Source: Holophagales bacterium
Lineage (GTDB): Bacteria > Acidobacteriota > Thermoanaerobaculia > UBA5066
DNA: 64,000 bases
Reading direction: 5' to 3'
NCBI GenBank assembly: GCA_016714815.1
Contig: JADKBZ010000003.1
Coordinates: 62,001-126,000, forward strand
Shown here: in pieces, positions 36,382 through 44,622 of the stretch
How positions within the stretch are numbered: position 1 is the first letter of the stretch
How the letters are laid out: the number at the start of each line of letters is the position of its first letter
Position numbers and translations under genes: made by a program
The notes under the pieces: generated by a model
The model's database searches: none
What the model saw: the letters and a program-made list of their open reading frames with translations, nothing else
What the model was told of the DNA's origin: nothing

Positions 36382-38200
36382 CGTCCCCTCCAGCCTGGGG
36401 AATCGTAAACGCAAACGTGGCGCCTCGCCCGACGGCTCCTTCGGCCCGGACCCGGCCCCCATGACGCTCGACGATCCGCTTCACGATCGCGAGACCGATC
36501 CCGGTCCCCGTGAACCCGTCCCGGGCGTGGAGCCTCTGAAACATCCCGAAGAGCTTCTCCACGTGGGCCGGGTCGAAGCCGACGCCGCTGTCGGCGAGCT
36601 CGTACCAGACGGTCTCCCCTTCCCGGACGGCCCGGACCTCGATCCGCCTCTCCGGCAGGGACGCCGTGAACTTCACCGCGTTCGCGAGAAGCTGGTGGAA
36701 GACGACGCGGAGCAGGACGGCGTCGCCGAAGGCCGCCGGAAGGTCTCCGACCGCGAAATCGATTCCTCCCCGCGACTCCCCGGGGACGACGTCCTGGAAC
36801 GCCTCCCGGGCGAGCGCGCTCAGGTTCACCTCTCCCCGGCGAAGCTCCGCGGTGCCGGCCCGGGCGTACTCGAGCAGGTCCCGGATCAGCTGGTCCATCC
36901 TCTCGGCCCCGGCCCGGACCCGGGAAAGGAGCCGGAGCCCCTCCGGATCGAGCCGGTCCGAGTGCGCCTCCTGGAGGATTCCCGAGAAACCGTCGATGGC
37001 GCGAAGCGGCGCCCGGAGGTCGTGCGCGATCGTGTAGACGAACGACTCCAGCTCCCGGTTCTTCTCGGACAGCTCCGCCGTCCGGGCCGCCACGCGCTTC
37101 TCCAGGCCGGCGTTCAGCTCCCGGATCTCGACGGCGTTCCGGGCGAGCTCCTCCTCGACCCTCTTCTGCTCCGTCACGTCGCGCGTCACGCTCATGACGT
37201 GGGGCACGTCCCCCAGCTGGATGACCCGGGCCGACATGCTCCCGACGAAGTGGCTGCCGTCCTTCCGCCGGAAAACGATCTCTGCGTTGCTCACCGAGCC
37301 CCTCGCCCGAAGCTCGGCGACGACCGTGTCGCGGGAGGCGGGCTCGGCGTAGAGGCCGAGGTCCAGCGTCGACCGCCCGAGGAGGTCGTTCCGACGGTAG
37401 CCGGAGAGCACCTCGAACCCCACGTTGACGTTCCGGCAGAAACCGTCGTCGGCCCGGGTGATCAGGACCGCGTCGGGGCTCGTCTCGAACAGGAGCATGA
37501 AGTGGTCCCTGGCCTCCCTCAGCTCCGCGTGGGAGCGCTGGTTGACCATGAGGATGAGGCCGAACGTGAGGAGGTTACTGACGATGAAGGCGTCCACGTA
37601 GGGACCGAGGTTGAAGGCCGAGGTGCTGAAGACGTCCGCCGTGCTCGCCCCGGCCAGGATCATCCCCGCCCGCCAGGCGAAGAAGAGCCCGTGCCCGAGG
37701 AGGACCAGGCAGAGGAAGGACGCCGTGACGCGCGTGGCGCCCGCCCTGGCCGCTCGAAGGTCCCAGGCCGTCACGAGCGCGATGACGGAGAGCGTCGTGC
37801 CGATGATCGCCGAGCGGGCGTCGATGTCGTCCACGACCAGGAGGAAGAAAGAGATGCCCGCCGAGTAGAGGACGAGAATCGCGGCGACCAGCAGCCGCCT
37901 CGTCTCCCGTTCGTGGAACCTCATCAGCCCGACGTAGAGGCACGCCACCCCGAAGACGAGGAACCCGTTCTGGCAGAGGATCGCCGTCACCCGGAGGCCC
38001 GGCACCTGGCGCAGGAGCATGAAACCGACCCCCGCGGCCACGGAGCCGGACCAGAGGAGCCACCAGCCAATGCCCTTGTAGGACCGGAACACCGCGTACT
38101 GGAGCGACAGGACGACGATCTGGAGGAGGTGCCCGACCGCGAGCAGGACGACGAGCGTCCGGACGTCGAGGGTCACTCGGCCGCCGCCTGGATCCGCCAC
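36374..38200 (-). CDS. Membrane PAS sensor histidine kinase
   Basis: A 608-residue kinase, first gene of the signalling operon. Residues about 10-225 contain roughly seven hydrophobic helices, a sensor region of unassigned type. One PAS domain follows (about 230-350, LLFETSPDAVLITRADDGF), then a coiled coil, HisKA with His393 (YTIAHDLRAPLRAIDGF) and HATPase (LLANAVKFT, DSGVGFDPAHVEKLFGMF, GTGIGLAIVKRIVERHGG). GTG 38200 is taken as the start; GTG 38176 is also in frame and neither has a clear ribosome site. Confidence 0.88.
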   Translation of the reverse strand: MADPGGGRVTLDVRTLVVLLAVGHLLQIVVLSLQYAVFRSYKGIGWWLLWSGSVAAGVGFMLLRQVPGLRVTAILCQNGFLVFGVACLYVGLMRFHERETRRLLVAAILVLYSAGISFFLLVVDDIDARSAIIGTTLSVIALVTAWDLRAARAGATRVTASFLCLVLLGHGLFFAWRAGMILAGASTADVFSTSAFNLGPYVDAFIVSNLLTFGLILMVNQRSHAELREARDHFMLLFETSPDAVLITRADDGFCRNVNVGFEVLSGYRRNDLLGRSTLDLGLYAEPASRDTVVAELRARGSVSNAEIVFRRKDGSHFVGSMSARVIQLGDVPHVMSVTRDVTEQKRVEEELARNAVEIRELNAGLEKRVAARTAELSEKNRELESFVYTIAHDLRAPLRAIDGFSGILQEAHSDRLDPEGLRLLSRVRAGAERMDQLIRDLLEYARAGTAELRRGEVNLSALAREAFQDVVPGESRGGIDFAVGDLPAAFGDAVLLRVVFHQLLANAVKFTASLPERRIEVRAVREGETVWYELADSGVGFDPAHVEKLFGMFQRLHARDGFTGTGIGLAIVKRIVERHGGRVRAEGAVGRGATFAFTIPQAGGDDA

Positions 38201-38311
38201 GAGGCGGTCATCTGCTCACGCCCTGGCCCATCGGCCGATTATGACGGTTTCGGGCGCCCGGGTGCCACGCCGACCTCTGGGCGGCGGCGGCTGTTCGCCG
38301 AGGGGGCAGAA

Positions 38312-38339
38312 CCACAAATCGAGAACCCTCGATTCGTGG
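38312..38339 (-). terminator. Hairpin between sulfurtransferase and signalling operon
   Basis: CCACAAATCGAG (38312-38323) pairs with CTCGATTCGTGG (38328-38339) around a 4-nt AACC loop, with one mismatch in 12 bp. It lies 31 bp past the sulfurtransferase stop on the minus strand. No T-run follows, so it may be a rho-assisted terminator or an RNA-stability element. Confidence 0.4.
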
Positions 38340-38369
38340 CGAGTCGAACTGGCGCTTTGGCCCGGCCCG

Positions 38370-39284
38370 TCAGCCTTTCGCAGGGGCCGCCGTGGCCGCG
38401 GGTGAAGCGACCTCCTTCGGCGTTCCGGGCGTCATCGACCACTCGATCCAGGATCCGAGGTAGAGCTTCACGTTCGGATACCCGAGCTGGTACTTCAGCA
38501 TGAAGAACGCCTCGGACGCCTGGTGCCCCGAGTTGCAGTAGACGATGACCGGAGTCTCCTTCGTGATTCCGAGCGCCTCGAAGTCGGCCCGGATGTCCAC
38601 GTCGGCGCGGAACGTCCCGGCCCCGGGCTGTCCGGCGGCGACGACGTCGCCGGCCCAGAACCGGTGCTTTGCACCGGGGATATGCCCCGCCGCCCAGGAC
38701 TCGGCCGGTCGCACGTCCAGGAGAAGCGCGCTCTTCTTCTCGACGGCCGCGAGCACCTCCTCGAGGCCGACGAGCGACCTGGCGTCCGGCACCAGCGCGT
38801 CGCTCGTGATGGAGACGAACTTGCGCTCCGTCGTCACCGGACGCTTCTCCGCGGTCCAGCGCGCGAACCCTCCGTCGAGGACGGACACCTGGGCGACCCC
38901 CGAGATCCGGAGGACGTCGGCCACGTACGTGGCGTCGATGTCGCTCTGCTCGGCATAGACGACGACCGGGGTGGTACGGGAGATGCCGAGGCGATGGATC
39001 ACCAGGTGGAGCGTCTCCCAGGGGAAGAGCACCGCGGGGACCCCTCCCGAGGCGGAGCGGGTGCTGTCGACGACGAGCGGCTGGGCGCCGGGGAGATGGG
39101 CCGCGAGGTACGCCTTCAGGCTCGGCCGGGCGTCGATCACCACGACGGTCACGGGGGCTGCAGCGAGCTGCTCCGCGAGCCAGGCCGGCGAGACGACGGC
39201 CGGGACGGGAGCGGCGGTGGCGGAAACCGCCGCCAGAAGAAGGACGACGGCGAGAGGAAGGACGATTCGCGAGGGAAGGCTCAT
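38370..39284 (-). CDS. Exported tandem-rhodanese sulfurtransferase
   Basis: A 304-residue protein with a signal peptide (LPLAVVLLLAAVSATAAPVP) and two rhodanese domains. The first (about 30-155) has YAEQSDID where the catalytic Cys loop should be, so it is inactive. The second (about 175-285) carries Cys250 in VIVYCNSGHQASEAFF and is likely active. This inactive-N/active-C arrangement is typical of thiosulfate or 3-mercaptopyruvate sulfurtransferases. ATG 39284 is favoured by AGGAG upstream and the signal peptide; the in-frame 39323 start is rejected. It acts in the periplasm. Confidence 0.9.
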   Translation of the reverse strand: MSLPSRIVLPLAVVLLLAAVSATAAPVPAVVSPAWLAEQLAAAPVTVVVIDARPSLKAYLAAHLPGAQPLVVDSTRSASGGVPAVLFPWETLHLVIHRLGISRTTPVVVYAEQSDIDATYVADVLRISGVAQVSVLDGGFARWTAEKRPVTTERKFVSITSDALVPDARSLVGLEEVLAAVEKKSALLLDVRPAESWAAGHIPGAKHRFWAGDVVAAGQPGAGTFRADVDIRADFEALGITKETPVIVYCNSGHQASEAFFMLKYQLGYPNVKLYLGSWIEWSMTPGTPKEVASPAATAAPAKG

Positions 39285-39433
39285 GGCAGGGCTCCTCGTG
39301 GAATTCTGCTCCCGACGGTCCACGTGGCCCGCTCCTCCCGCCGTTCACTCCGCCGGATCTCGCCCCGGGCGGCGGCTCCCGGCTTCTCCTTCCGGTCGGT
39401 CTTCTCCCCTTGCGTGACCGCCTCGAAGCGACG

Positions 39434-39844
39434 TCAGGCGACCTCGCCCGGCTCCACTCGCCGGAGGCCCTCGAACCGGTCGAAGTCCCGGTCCCACGAG
39501 CAGATTGCCTCCGCATCGTAGACGCGGCAGGCGGCGGCGTGGACGGCGTCGCGGGCGCTCGCCTCGGGGTGGGCATCGAGAAGACGACGCGCCCCATCGA
39601 GGACCTCGGCCGTGACCGGCAGGATGCCGGGGAACAAGGCCCGGGCCAGGTCGTAGAGCTGCCGGCCATCCTGCCATCGATTGATCGCCCGATAGCGGTG
39701 GAGGATTTCCTGGAGGATTTCCGCGTCGATGACCGCGTCCACCTCTCCGCGGGCGATCCGGTCGAGGAGGTCCGCGGAGGGGCGCTTCAGTCGGTGCGGC
39801 GCTCCCGCGGCGTACATCAGGACGTTCGCGTCGACGAGGATCAA
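39434..39844 (-). CDS. PIN-domain toxin (VapC-like)
   Basis: A 136-residue predicted RNase toxin. Acidic PIN residues are visible in ILVDANVLMYAAG, DAEILQEILHRY, ASARDAVHAAACRV and SWDRDFDRFEG. The likely start is TTG 39844, which overlaps the antitoxin stop by 4 bp and places DAN at residues 4-6 as in the family. A longer ATG/GTG frame upstream would run inside the antitoxin antiparallel frame and lacks protein character. Confidence 0.85.
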   Translation of the reverse strand: MILVDANVLMYAAGAPHRLKRPSADLLDRIARGEVDAVIDAEILQEILHRYRAINRWQDGRQLYDLARALFPGILPVTAEVLDGARRLLDAHPEASARDAVHAAACRVYDAEAICSWDRDFDRFEGLRRVEPGEVA

Positions 39845-40092
39845 CGGGGCAACCTCTTGGGCGCAGCGACGGACTCGGCCTTCATCCCCGCCACGCTCGC
39901 AACGGGGAGCGTGAGGGACCGGATCCGCGCGGCCGCCTCGAGCCGGTCGGCTCCTCCCACCGGGCCGTACGCCTCCTCGCACGCCTTGCGGACGAGCTCG
40001 CCGAGACTCAGCCCTTCACGGGCGGCCACACGGACGAGGTGCTCGTGGAGGGGCGGGGGGAAGAGGATCGTCGTCTTCTTCGAAAGCTCCAT
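39841..40092 (-). CDS. Ribbon-helix-helix antitoxin
   Basis: An 83-residue protein. The first 45 residues resemble CopG/RHH DNA-binding proteins (KKTTILFPPPLHEHLVRVAA, then GLSLGELVRKACEEAYG). The C-terminal half would neutralise the PIN toxin encoded immediately downstream with a 4-bp overlap. It is probably autoregulated with the toxin through the AT-rich palindromes just upstream. Confidence 0.82.
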   Translation of the reverse strand: MELSKKTTILFPPPLHEHLVRVAAREGLSLGELVRKACEEAYGPVGGADRLEAAARIRSLTLPVASVAGMKAESVAAPKRLPR

Positions 40093-40098
40093 AGGTGG

Positions 40099-40118
40099 CT
40101 CCGTATATGGAGAATTCT
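40099..40118 (-). promoter_or_regulatory. Toxin-antitoxin promoter/operator
   Basis: Upstream of the antitoxin ATG (40092) lie a near-palindrome CTCC-GTATAT-GGAG (40099-40112) and the perfect palindrome AGAATTCT (40111-40118). The run is AT-rich against the GC-rich background and resembles RHH operators. Confidence 0.45.
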
Positions 40119-40570
40119 ACTCTCCCTTCTTCACGGGTTCCGGCCCCCCCAACCGCGGCGAGGACGCCCATGCCGTCCCCTTCACCTCGGCCGGCAGCAG
40201 CTCGGCGGCGTAGGCCTTCGGACCCGCCTTCTCTCTTCGAATGAACTCTTTTCAATCGGCGGACCGACGAGCGCCATCCAGAGCGCGAGGAGCCCCTGGA
40301 CGACGACCGATGTGCCTCCTGTCCCGACGGGAGCCCTCCTCCGGGGTCGTCTCTCACTGCGAACTTCAACAGCCCACTCTGTTTAACGGCCTTGCGGCAC
40401 TCCGGGACCCGGTCGGTCGCCACCCGCTGTTCGACTCCGAAGGCACGACACCTGTCCGGCGCGACGGCAGGCGACGCCCCGGCCCGACAGTCCGGAGCCC
40501 CGTGGCACCGCTGTTGCGGTGCAGCAACTGCTCGTCGCGCGTGAGCCGCCGGAGCAAGAAGGAGAAAGCC
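40119..40570. other. Non-coding gap with one perfect hairpin
   Basis: No gene is supported in about 450 bp between the divergent antitoxin and PRC-barrel genes. A perfect 7-bp hairpin GCACCGC-TGTT-GCGGTGC lies at 40505-40522. The PRC-barrel ribosome site AAGGAG is at 40558-40563. Confidence 0.4.
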
Positions 40571-40945
40571 ATGGCATCGACCACAGTCGAGACACAACCC
40601 ATCGTCCTCACGGCCTCCAGCCTCAAGGGGTGCGCCGTCAAGAACCACCACGGAGACGAGCTCGGAAAGGTTGAAGAGCTCATGGTCGACCTCACGACCG
40701 GCAGGGTCGGATACTGCGTCATCTCGTTTGGCGGAGTCCTCGGGATCGGCAACAAGCTCTACGCGGTTCCGTTCAAGGCGATGAAACTCAACGTGCCGGA
40801 CCGTATCTTCCGCCTCGAGATCACCAAGGCGAAGCTCGCCGAGGCACCCGGGTTCGACAAGGACACCTGGCCCGACATGGTGGATACCACCTGGGGCACC
40901 CGGCTCCACGGCTTCTACGGCGTGGAGCCCGAGCCGAAGGGCTGA
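40571..40945 (+). CDS. PRC-barrel domain protein
   Basis: A 124-residue soluble protein. Residues about 12-90 form a PRC-barrel: LTASSLKGCAVKNHHGDELG, KVEELMVDLTTGRVGYCVIS, LYAVPFKAMKLN. The C-terminal part (GFDKDTWPDMVDTTWGTRLH) is common in small stress-associated PRC-barrel proteins. ATG 40571 follows AAGGAG by 7 nt; a longer frame from 40241 is not protein-like. The function is unknown. It lies about 96 bp upstream of oleate hydratase, in the same frame. Confidence 0.88.
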   Translation: MASTTVETQPIVLTASSLKGCAVKNHHGDELGKVEELMVDLTTGRVGYCVISFGGVLGIGNKLYAVPFKAMKLNVPDRIFRLEITKAKLAEAPGFDKDTWPDMVDTTWGTRLHGFYGVEPEPKG

Positions 40946-41041
40946 GCCGCGCCCCCGAGCGGACCGTCAGGCCGCTGCCGTTTCGCCTCCAGGGGAAGGG
41001 CAGCTTCCGGGCGGGACAGGACCGGACAAGAGGAGAGACTC

Positions 41042-42811
41042 ATTCACTACGCCAGCGGCAACTACGAGGCCTTCGCCCGCCCACGCAAACCGAAGGGCGT
41101 GGAAAACAAGACGGCCTGGTTCGTCGGTTCCAGCCTGGCGGCACTGGCGGGTGCAGCTTTCCTGGTCCGCGACGGCCGGATGCCGGGCAACCGGATCACC
41201 CTCCTGGAGCAGCACCAGCTGCCCGGCGGCGCGCTGGACGGAATAGACGAGCCGAAAAAGGGTTTCGTGATCCGCGGTGGGCGCGAGATGGAGGAGCACT
41301 TCGAGTGCCTGTGGGATCTGTACCGTTCGATTCCGTCGCTGGAGATCGACGGGGCCAGCGTCCTCGACGAGTTCTATTGGCTCAACAAGGACGATCCGAA
41401 CTTCTCTCTGCAGCGCGCCACCGTGAATCGCGGTGAGGACGCGCGTACCGACGGCCTGTTCACGCTGAGCGAGCAGGCGCAGAGGGAGATCGCCAAGCTC
41501 TTCCTGGCCACCCGCGAGGAGATGGAGAACCGTCGCATCAGCGAGGTGTTCGGGGAGGAGTTCCTCAGCAGCAATTTCTGGCTGTACTGGCGCACGATGT
41601 TCGCCTTCGAGGAGTGGCACTCGGCGCTGGAGATGAAGCTGTACCTCCATCGCTTCGTTCACCAGATCGCCGGTATGCCGGACTTCTCAACGCTGAAGTT
41701 CACGAAGTACAACCAGTACGAGTCGATGGTGCTGCCGCTGGTCAAGTGGCTGTCGGACAATGGCGTGGTGTTCCAGTACGGCACCGAGGTCACCGATGTC
41801 GATTTCGACCTCGCGCCCGGACGCAAGCAGGCCACCCGCATCCACTGGCAGAGGGACGGCGTCGGAGGCGGCGTCGAGCTCGGCCCCGAGGACCTGGTCT
41901 TCATGACCATCGGCTCGCTCACCGAGAACTCCGACAACGGCGACCACCACACCCCGGCGAAGCTCGACGAGGGACCGGCGCCGGCGTGGGATCTGTGGCG
42001 GCGCATCGCTGCGAAGGATCCGGCTTTCGGGCACCCGGACGTGTTCGGCACGCACATCCCCGAGACCAAATGGGAGTCGGCGACCGTCACCACGCTCGAT
42101 GAACGCATCCCGAGCTACATCCGGAAGATCGCCAGGCGCGATCCGTTCAATGGAAAGGTGGTTACGGGCGGCATCGTGACCGCGAGAGACTCTTCCTGGC
42201 TTCTCAGCTGGACGGTGAACCGGCAACCGCACTTCAAAGAGCAGCCCAAGGACCAGATCGTGGTCTGGGTCTACGCGCTGTTCGTCGAGAAACCCGGCGA
42301 CTATGTGAAGAAGGGGATGCAGGAGTGCACGGGCGAGGAGATCACCCAGGAATGGCTCTACCACCTGGGCGTGCCGGTCGAGGACATCCCCGGGCTGGCC
42401 GCATCCGGCGCGACGACCGTGCCGGTAATGATGCCGTACGTGACCGCGTTCTTCATGCCGCGCCAGGCCGGTGACCGGCCGGACGTCGTACCCGAGGGCG
42501 CGGTCAATTTCGCCTTCATCGGCCAGTTCGCGGAATCGAAGGAGCGCGACTGTGTCTTCACCACCGAGTATTCCGTGCGCACGCCGATGGAGGCCGTCTA
42601 CACACTCCTCGACGTCGAGCGCGGCGTGCCGGAGGTCTTCCACTCCACCTACGACCTGCGCTCGCTCCTCGCCGCCACCGGCCGTCTCCGCGACGGCAAG
42701 GAGATCGACCTCCCGGGGCCGGCGTTCCTGCGCACCCTGTTGATGAAGAAGCTCGACAAGACCCAGATCGGCGTGCTGCTGCGCGAGTTCGGGCTCGTCG
42801 CGGACGACTGA
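41042..42811 (+). CDS. ohyA: Oleate hydratase, apparently starting at ATT
   Basis: An FAD-binding enzyme that hydrates oleic acid to 10-hydroxystearic acid; 589 residues if started at 41042. The N-terminus HYASGNYEAFARPRKPKGVE matches the family's strongly conserved start and continues into NKTAWFVGSSLAALAGAAFL (dinucleotide fold). Further family motifs are WRTMFAFEEWHSALEMKLYL and HQIAGMPDFSTLKFTKYNQY. The conserved N-terminus precedes the first ATG/GTG/TTG (GTG 41099), and the only codon in the right place is ATT 41042, with AGGAG six nt before it. Codon use is slightly less GC-extreme than its neighbours, so transfer is possible. It is usually linked to fatty-acid detoxification. Confidence 0.9.
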   Translation: MHYASGNYEAFARPRKPKGVENKTAWFVGSSLAALAGAAFLVRDGRMPGNRITLLEQHQLPGGALDGIDEPKKGFVIRGGREMEEHFECLWDLYRSIPSLEIDGASVLDEFYWLNKDDPNFSLQRATVNRGEDARTDGLFTLSEQAQREIAKLFLATREEMENRRISEVFGEEFLSSNFWLYWRTMFAFEEWHSALEMKLYLHRFVHQIAGMPDFSTLKFTKYNQYESMVLPLVKWLSDNGVVFQYGTEVTDVDFDLAPGRKQATRIHWQRDGVGGGVELGPEDLVFMTIGSLTENSDNGDHHTPAKLDEGPAPAWDLWRRIAAKDPAFGHPDVFGTHIPETKWESATVTTLDERIPSYIRKIARRDPFNGKVVTGGIVTARDSSWLLSWTVNRQPHFKEQPKDQIVVWVYALFVEKPGDYVKKGMQECTGEEITQEWLYHLGVPVEDIPGLAASGATTVPVMMPYVTAFFMPRQAGDRPDVVPEGAVNFAFIGQFAESKERDCVFTTEYSVRTPMEAVYTLLDVERGVPEVFHSTYDLRSLLAATGRLRDGKEIDLPGPAFLRTLLMKKLDKTQIGVLLREFGLVADD

Positions 42812-42823
42812 CACGCGGGCGTC

Positions 42824-42907
42824 GCCGCGACTCGGATTGTCACCTGCTGCGGCCTCTGCGACTCCGTCTGCGGCATCAAAGCAACGGTGACGGACGGCGA
42901 AGCCGGG
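42824..42907 (+). pseudogene. Remnant of a molybdopterin oxidoreductase Fe4S4 domain
   Basis: Directly behind oleate hydratase the frame reads TRIVTCCGLCDSVCGIKATV then TDG. This matches the start of Mo-bis-MGD oxidoreductases (C-x2-C-x3-C-G-I-x-A-x-V-x-D-G). The sequence loses similarity within about 30 codons, with no start codon. It is a fragment, possibly of an arsenite oxidase-like or other Mo enzyme; too short to say. Confidence 0.45.
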
Positions 42908-42961
42908 CGCCCCGGTCGCCGTCCGAGCGCCCGCCACTCCGCCTCGAGTGAGGGTACGGGG

Positions 42962-42990
42962 TGGACACGAACGCATCAAGAATCTATGAT
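42962..42990 (+). promoter_or_regulatory. Promoter with ArsR-like half-site for arsEFG-type genes
   Basis: TGGACA (42962-42967) and TATGAT (42985-42990) are spaced 17 bp, a good sigma-70 promoter. The spacer contains CATCAAGAATC (42974-42984), also present with small changes upstream of arsR (44594-44604) and in reverse upstream of arsM (45008-45023). Confidence 0.6.
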
Positions 42991-43054
42991 TTGTGCTCGA
43001 CCGAAGCCAACCCGGTGCCGCCGGGCACCGCGCTCGAGACGAAAGGATCCGCTC

Positions 43055-43312
43055 ATGGAAACCACCCCCGCCCACAGGAAGATCGAGGTCCTCGGTCCCG
43101 GATGCTCCCGCTGCAAAGAGTTGTTCCGCGCCGTCCAGAGCCTCGTCGAGACGGAGAAGCTGCCGTTCGACGTCGTGAAGGACGAATCCATGGAGCGGAT
43201 GGTGGAGGCTGGCGTCCTCGCGACCCCCGCTGTCGTCCTCGGGGGCAAGGTCCTCTTCTCGGGCCGCATCCCGAAGGCCGAGGAGCTGCGCAGCATTCTC
43301 GCTTCGGCCTGA
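43055..43312 (+). CDS. Small thioredoxin-fold CxxC protein (ArsE-like)
   Basis: An 85-residue protein of the redox-active disulfide/MTH895 thioredoxin type: IEVLGPGCSRCKELFRAVQS (CxxC at residues 17-20), then the cis-Pro region GVLATPAVVLGGKVLFSGR. ATG 43055 follows AAAGGA. In known organoarsenical clusters a similar small thioredoxin-like gene (arsE) precedes arsF and arsG, and that order is seen here. It may pass electrons to ArsF. Confidence 0.75.
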   Translation: METTPAHRKIEVLGPGCSRCKELFRAVQSLVETEKLPFDVVKDESMERMVEAGVLATPAVVLGGKVLFSGRIPKAEELRSILASA

Positions 43313-43321
43313 GTGCTCGAG

Positions 43322-43888
43322 ATGAGCATCGGCAAGAAGCACCTCTTCACCGGAGCCCTCCTCGCCTTCGTCGCCGTCACCGCCGTCACGATCGGCGTGA
43401 AGGAAACTCGCCACGCCCGCGCCGTAGCGGCGATCGAAGCGACTCGGGTGGCCGAACCGCCGGCGCCATCCGTCGCGTCCGCCTCCGTCCACACGAACGA
43501 GCCCACAGCCGTCGCCATGGCCGTCGTCGCTCCGCCGCCGACCGAACCGGCGGCGACCGTCGTCGTCACCTACTTCCGCGCCACTGCACGCTGCACGTCG
43601 TGCCTGAAGATCGAGGACCTCACGAATGCGACGATGACGAGTCGGTTCGCGGTGCCCATCGCCGAGAAGCGGGTTGTCTGGCGTGTCCTGAACCTGGACG
43701 AGCCCGAGAACAGCCACTTCGTCAAGGACTACGGCCTTTTCACCAAGTCGGTCGTCGTCTCCGAGGTGAAGAACGGCAAGGAGGTCCGCTGGAAGAACCT
43801 GGACCAGATCTGGCAGCTCCTCGGCGACCCGGCGGCCTTCCAGGGCTACGTCGAGAAGGAAGTCCAGGCGTTCCGCCCGAAGGCATGA
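43322..43888 (+). CDS. arsF: ArsF-like exported nitroaryl-arsenical reductase subunit
   Basis: A 188-residue protein with a single N-terminal membrane helix (LFTGALLAFVAVTAVTIGV), an Ala/Pro-rich linker and a thioredoxin-like domain with YFRATARCTSCLKIEDLT (Cys91 and Cys94). This resembles ArsF, reported with ArsE and ArsG in resistance to aromatic arsenicals such as roxarsone. ATG 43322 is used; GTG 43313 directly after the arsE stop is in frame. It overlaps arsG by 4 bp. Confidence 0.75.
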   Translation: MSIGKKHLFTGALLAFVAVTAVTIGVKETRHARAVAAIEATRVAEPPAPSVASASVHTNEPTAVAMAVVAPPPTEPAATVVVTYFRATARCTSCLKIEDLTNATMTSRFAVPIAEKRVVWRVLNLDEPENSHFVKDYGLFTKSVVVSEVKNGKEVRWKNLDQIWQLLGDPAAFQGYVEKEVQAFRPKA

Positions 43889-44574
43889 TCCCGGATCTCG
43901 CCCCCGCGGCGGCCACGGCCCTCTGGCTCGGCATCCTGACTTCCATCAGCCCCTGCCCTCTCGCCACGAACATCGCGGCCATCTCCTACATCGCCCGGCG
44001 CGTCGACCGGCCGCGCCAGGTCCTCCTGTCGGCTTTCACCTACTCCCTCGGCCGGGCTCTCGCCTACGCCGCGGTGAGCGCGGCCGTCGTCCTCGGCCTC
44101 CTCTCCATCCCGGGGCTCTCGCAGGCTCTCCAGCGCTACATGAACAAGGCTCTCGGGCCGCTTCTGATCCTGGTCGGCATGTACCTTCTCGGTCTGATCT
44201 CTTTCGGCTTCTCGACGGCCGCGGGAAGCGACGACCTTCGCAAGAAGGCAGCCGAGGGAGGCCCGGGGGGAGCGGCCCTCCTGGGGGCGCTTTTCGCCCT
44301 CTCGTTCTGCCCCGTTTCGGCCGCCCTCTTCTTCGGAAGCCTCGTCCCCCTCTCTCTTCAGCACGGGTCGAAGGTCGTCCTCCCGGTCGTCTACGGCCTC
44401 GGAACGGCGCTCCCGGTCGTCCTCCTCGCCCTCGTGGCGATGGGGGGCACCCGGGCTCTCTCGAGCGCCCTGAAAAGAGTCGGCGCCTTCGAGGTCTGGG
44501 CCCGTCGCGTGACGGGGGTCGCCTTTCTCGCCGTCGGCATCTACCTCTCGGTTCGCTTCGTCTTTCTCGCCTGA
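43885..44574 (+). CDS. arsG: ArsG-like membrane protein (CcdA/DsbD-type)
   Basis: A 229-residue protein with about six helices. SISPCPLATNIAAISYIARR (Cys24) and ALSFCPVSAALFFGSLVPLS (Cys142) form the two-fold CcdA/DsbD pattern with one cysteine per half. ArsG-family members are assigned to reduction and/or efflux of aromatic arsenicals. It overlaps arsF by 4 bp and ends 48 bp before arsR. Confidence 0.78.
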   Translation: MIPDLAPAAATALWLGILTSISPCPLATNIAAISYIARRVDRPRQVLLSAFTYSLGRALAYAAVSAAVVLGLLSIPGLSQALQRYMNKALGPLLILVGMYLLGLISFGFSTAAGSDDLRKKAAEGGPGGAALLGALFALSFCPVSAALFFGSLVPLSLQHGSKVVLPVVYGLGTALPVVLLALVAMGGTRALSSALKRVGAFEVWARRVTGVAFLAVGIYLSVRFVFLA

Positions 44575-44586
44575 CCAGGGTGAAGT

Positions 44587-44615
44587 CTTGACATATCAAG
44601 ATTCGTGGATATATT
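44587..44615 (+). promoter_or_regulatory. arsR promoter and operator
   Basis: TTGACA (44588-44593) and TATATT (44610-44615) are 16 bp apart. The perfect inverted repeat CTTGA-CATA-TCAAG (44587-44600) covers the -35 element, and TATCAAGATTC fills the spacer. Transcription would begin near 44622, at or next to the arsR ATG (44623), predicting a leaderless mRNA. Confidence 0.65.
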
Positions 44616-44622
44616 GAAACCG

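Noticed and set aside
40241..40570. Upstream extension of the PRC-barrel gene
   Set aside because: It is rich in Arg/Ser/Pro without family similarity, and ATG 40571 has a good ribosome site.
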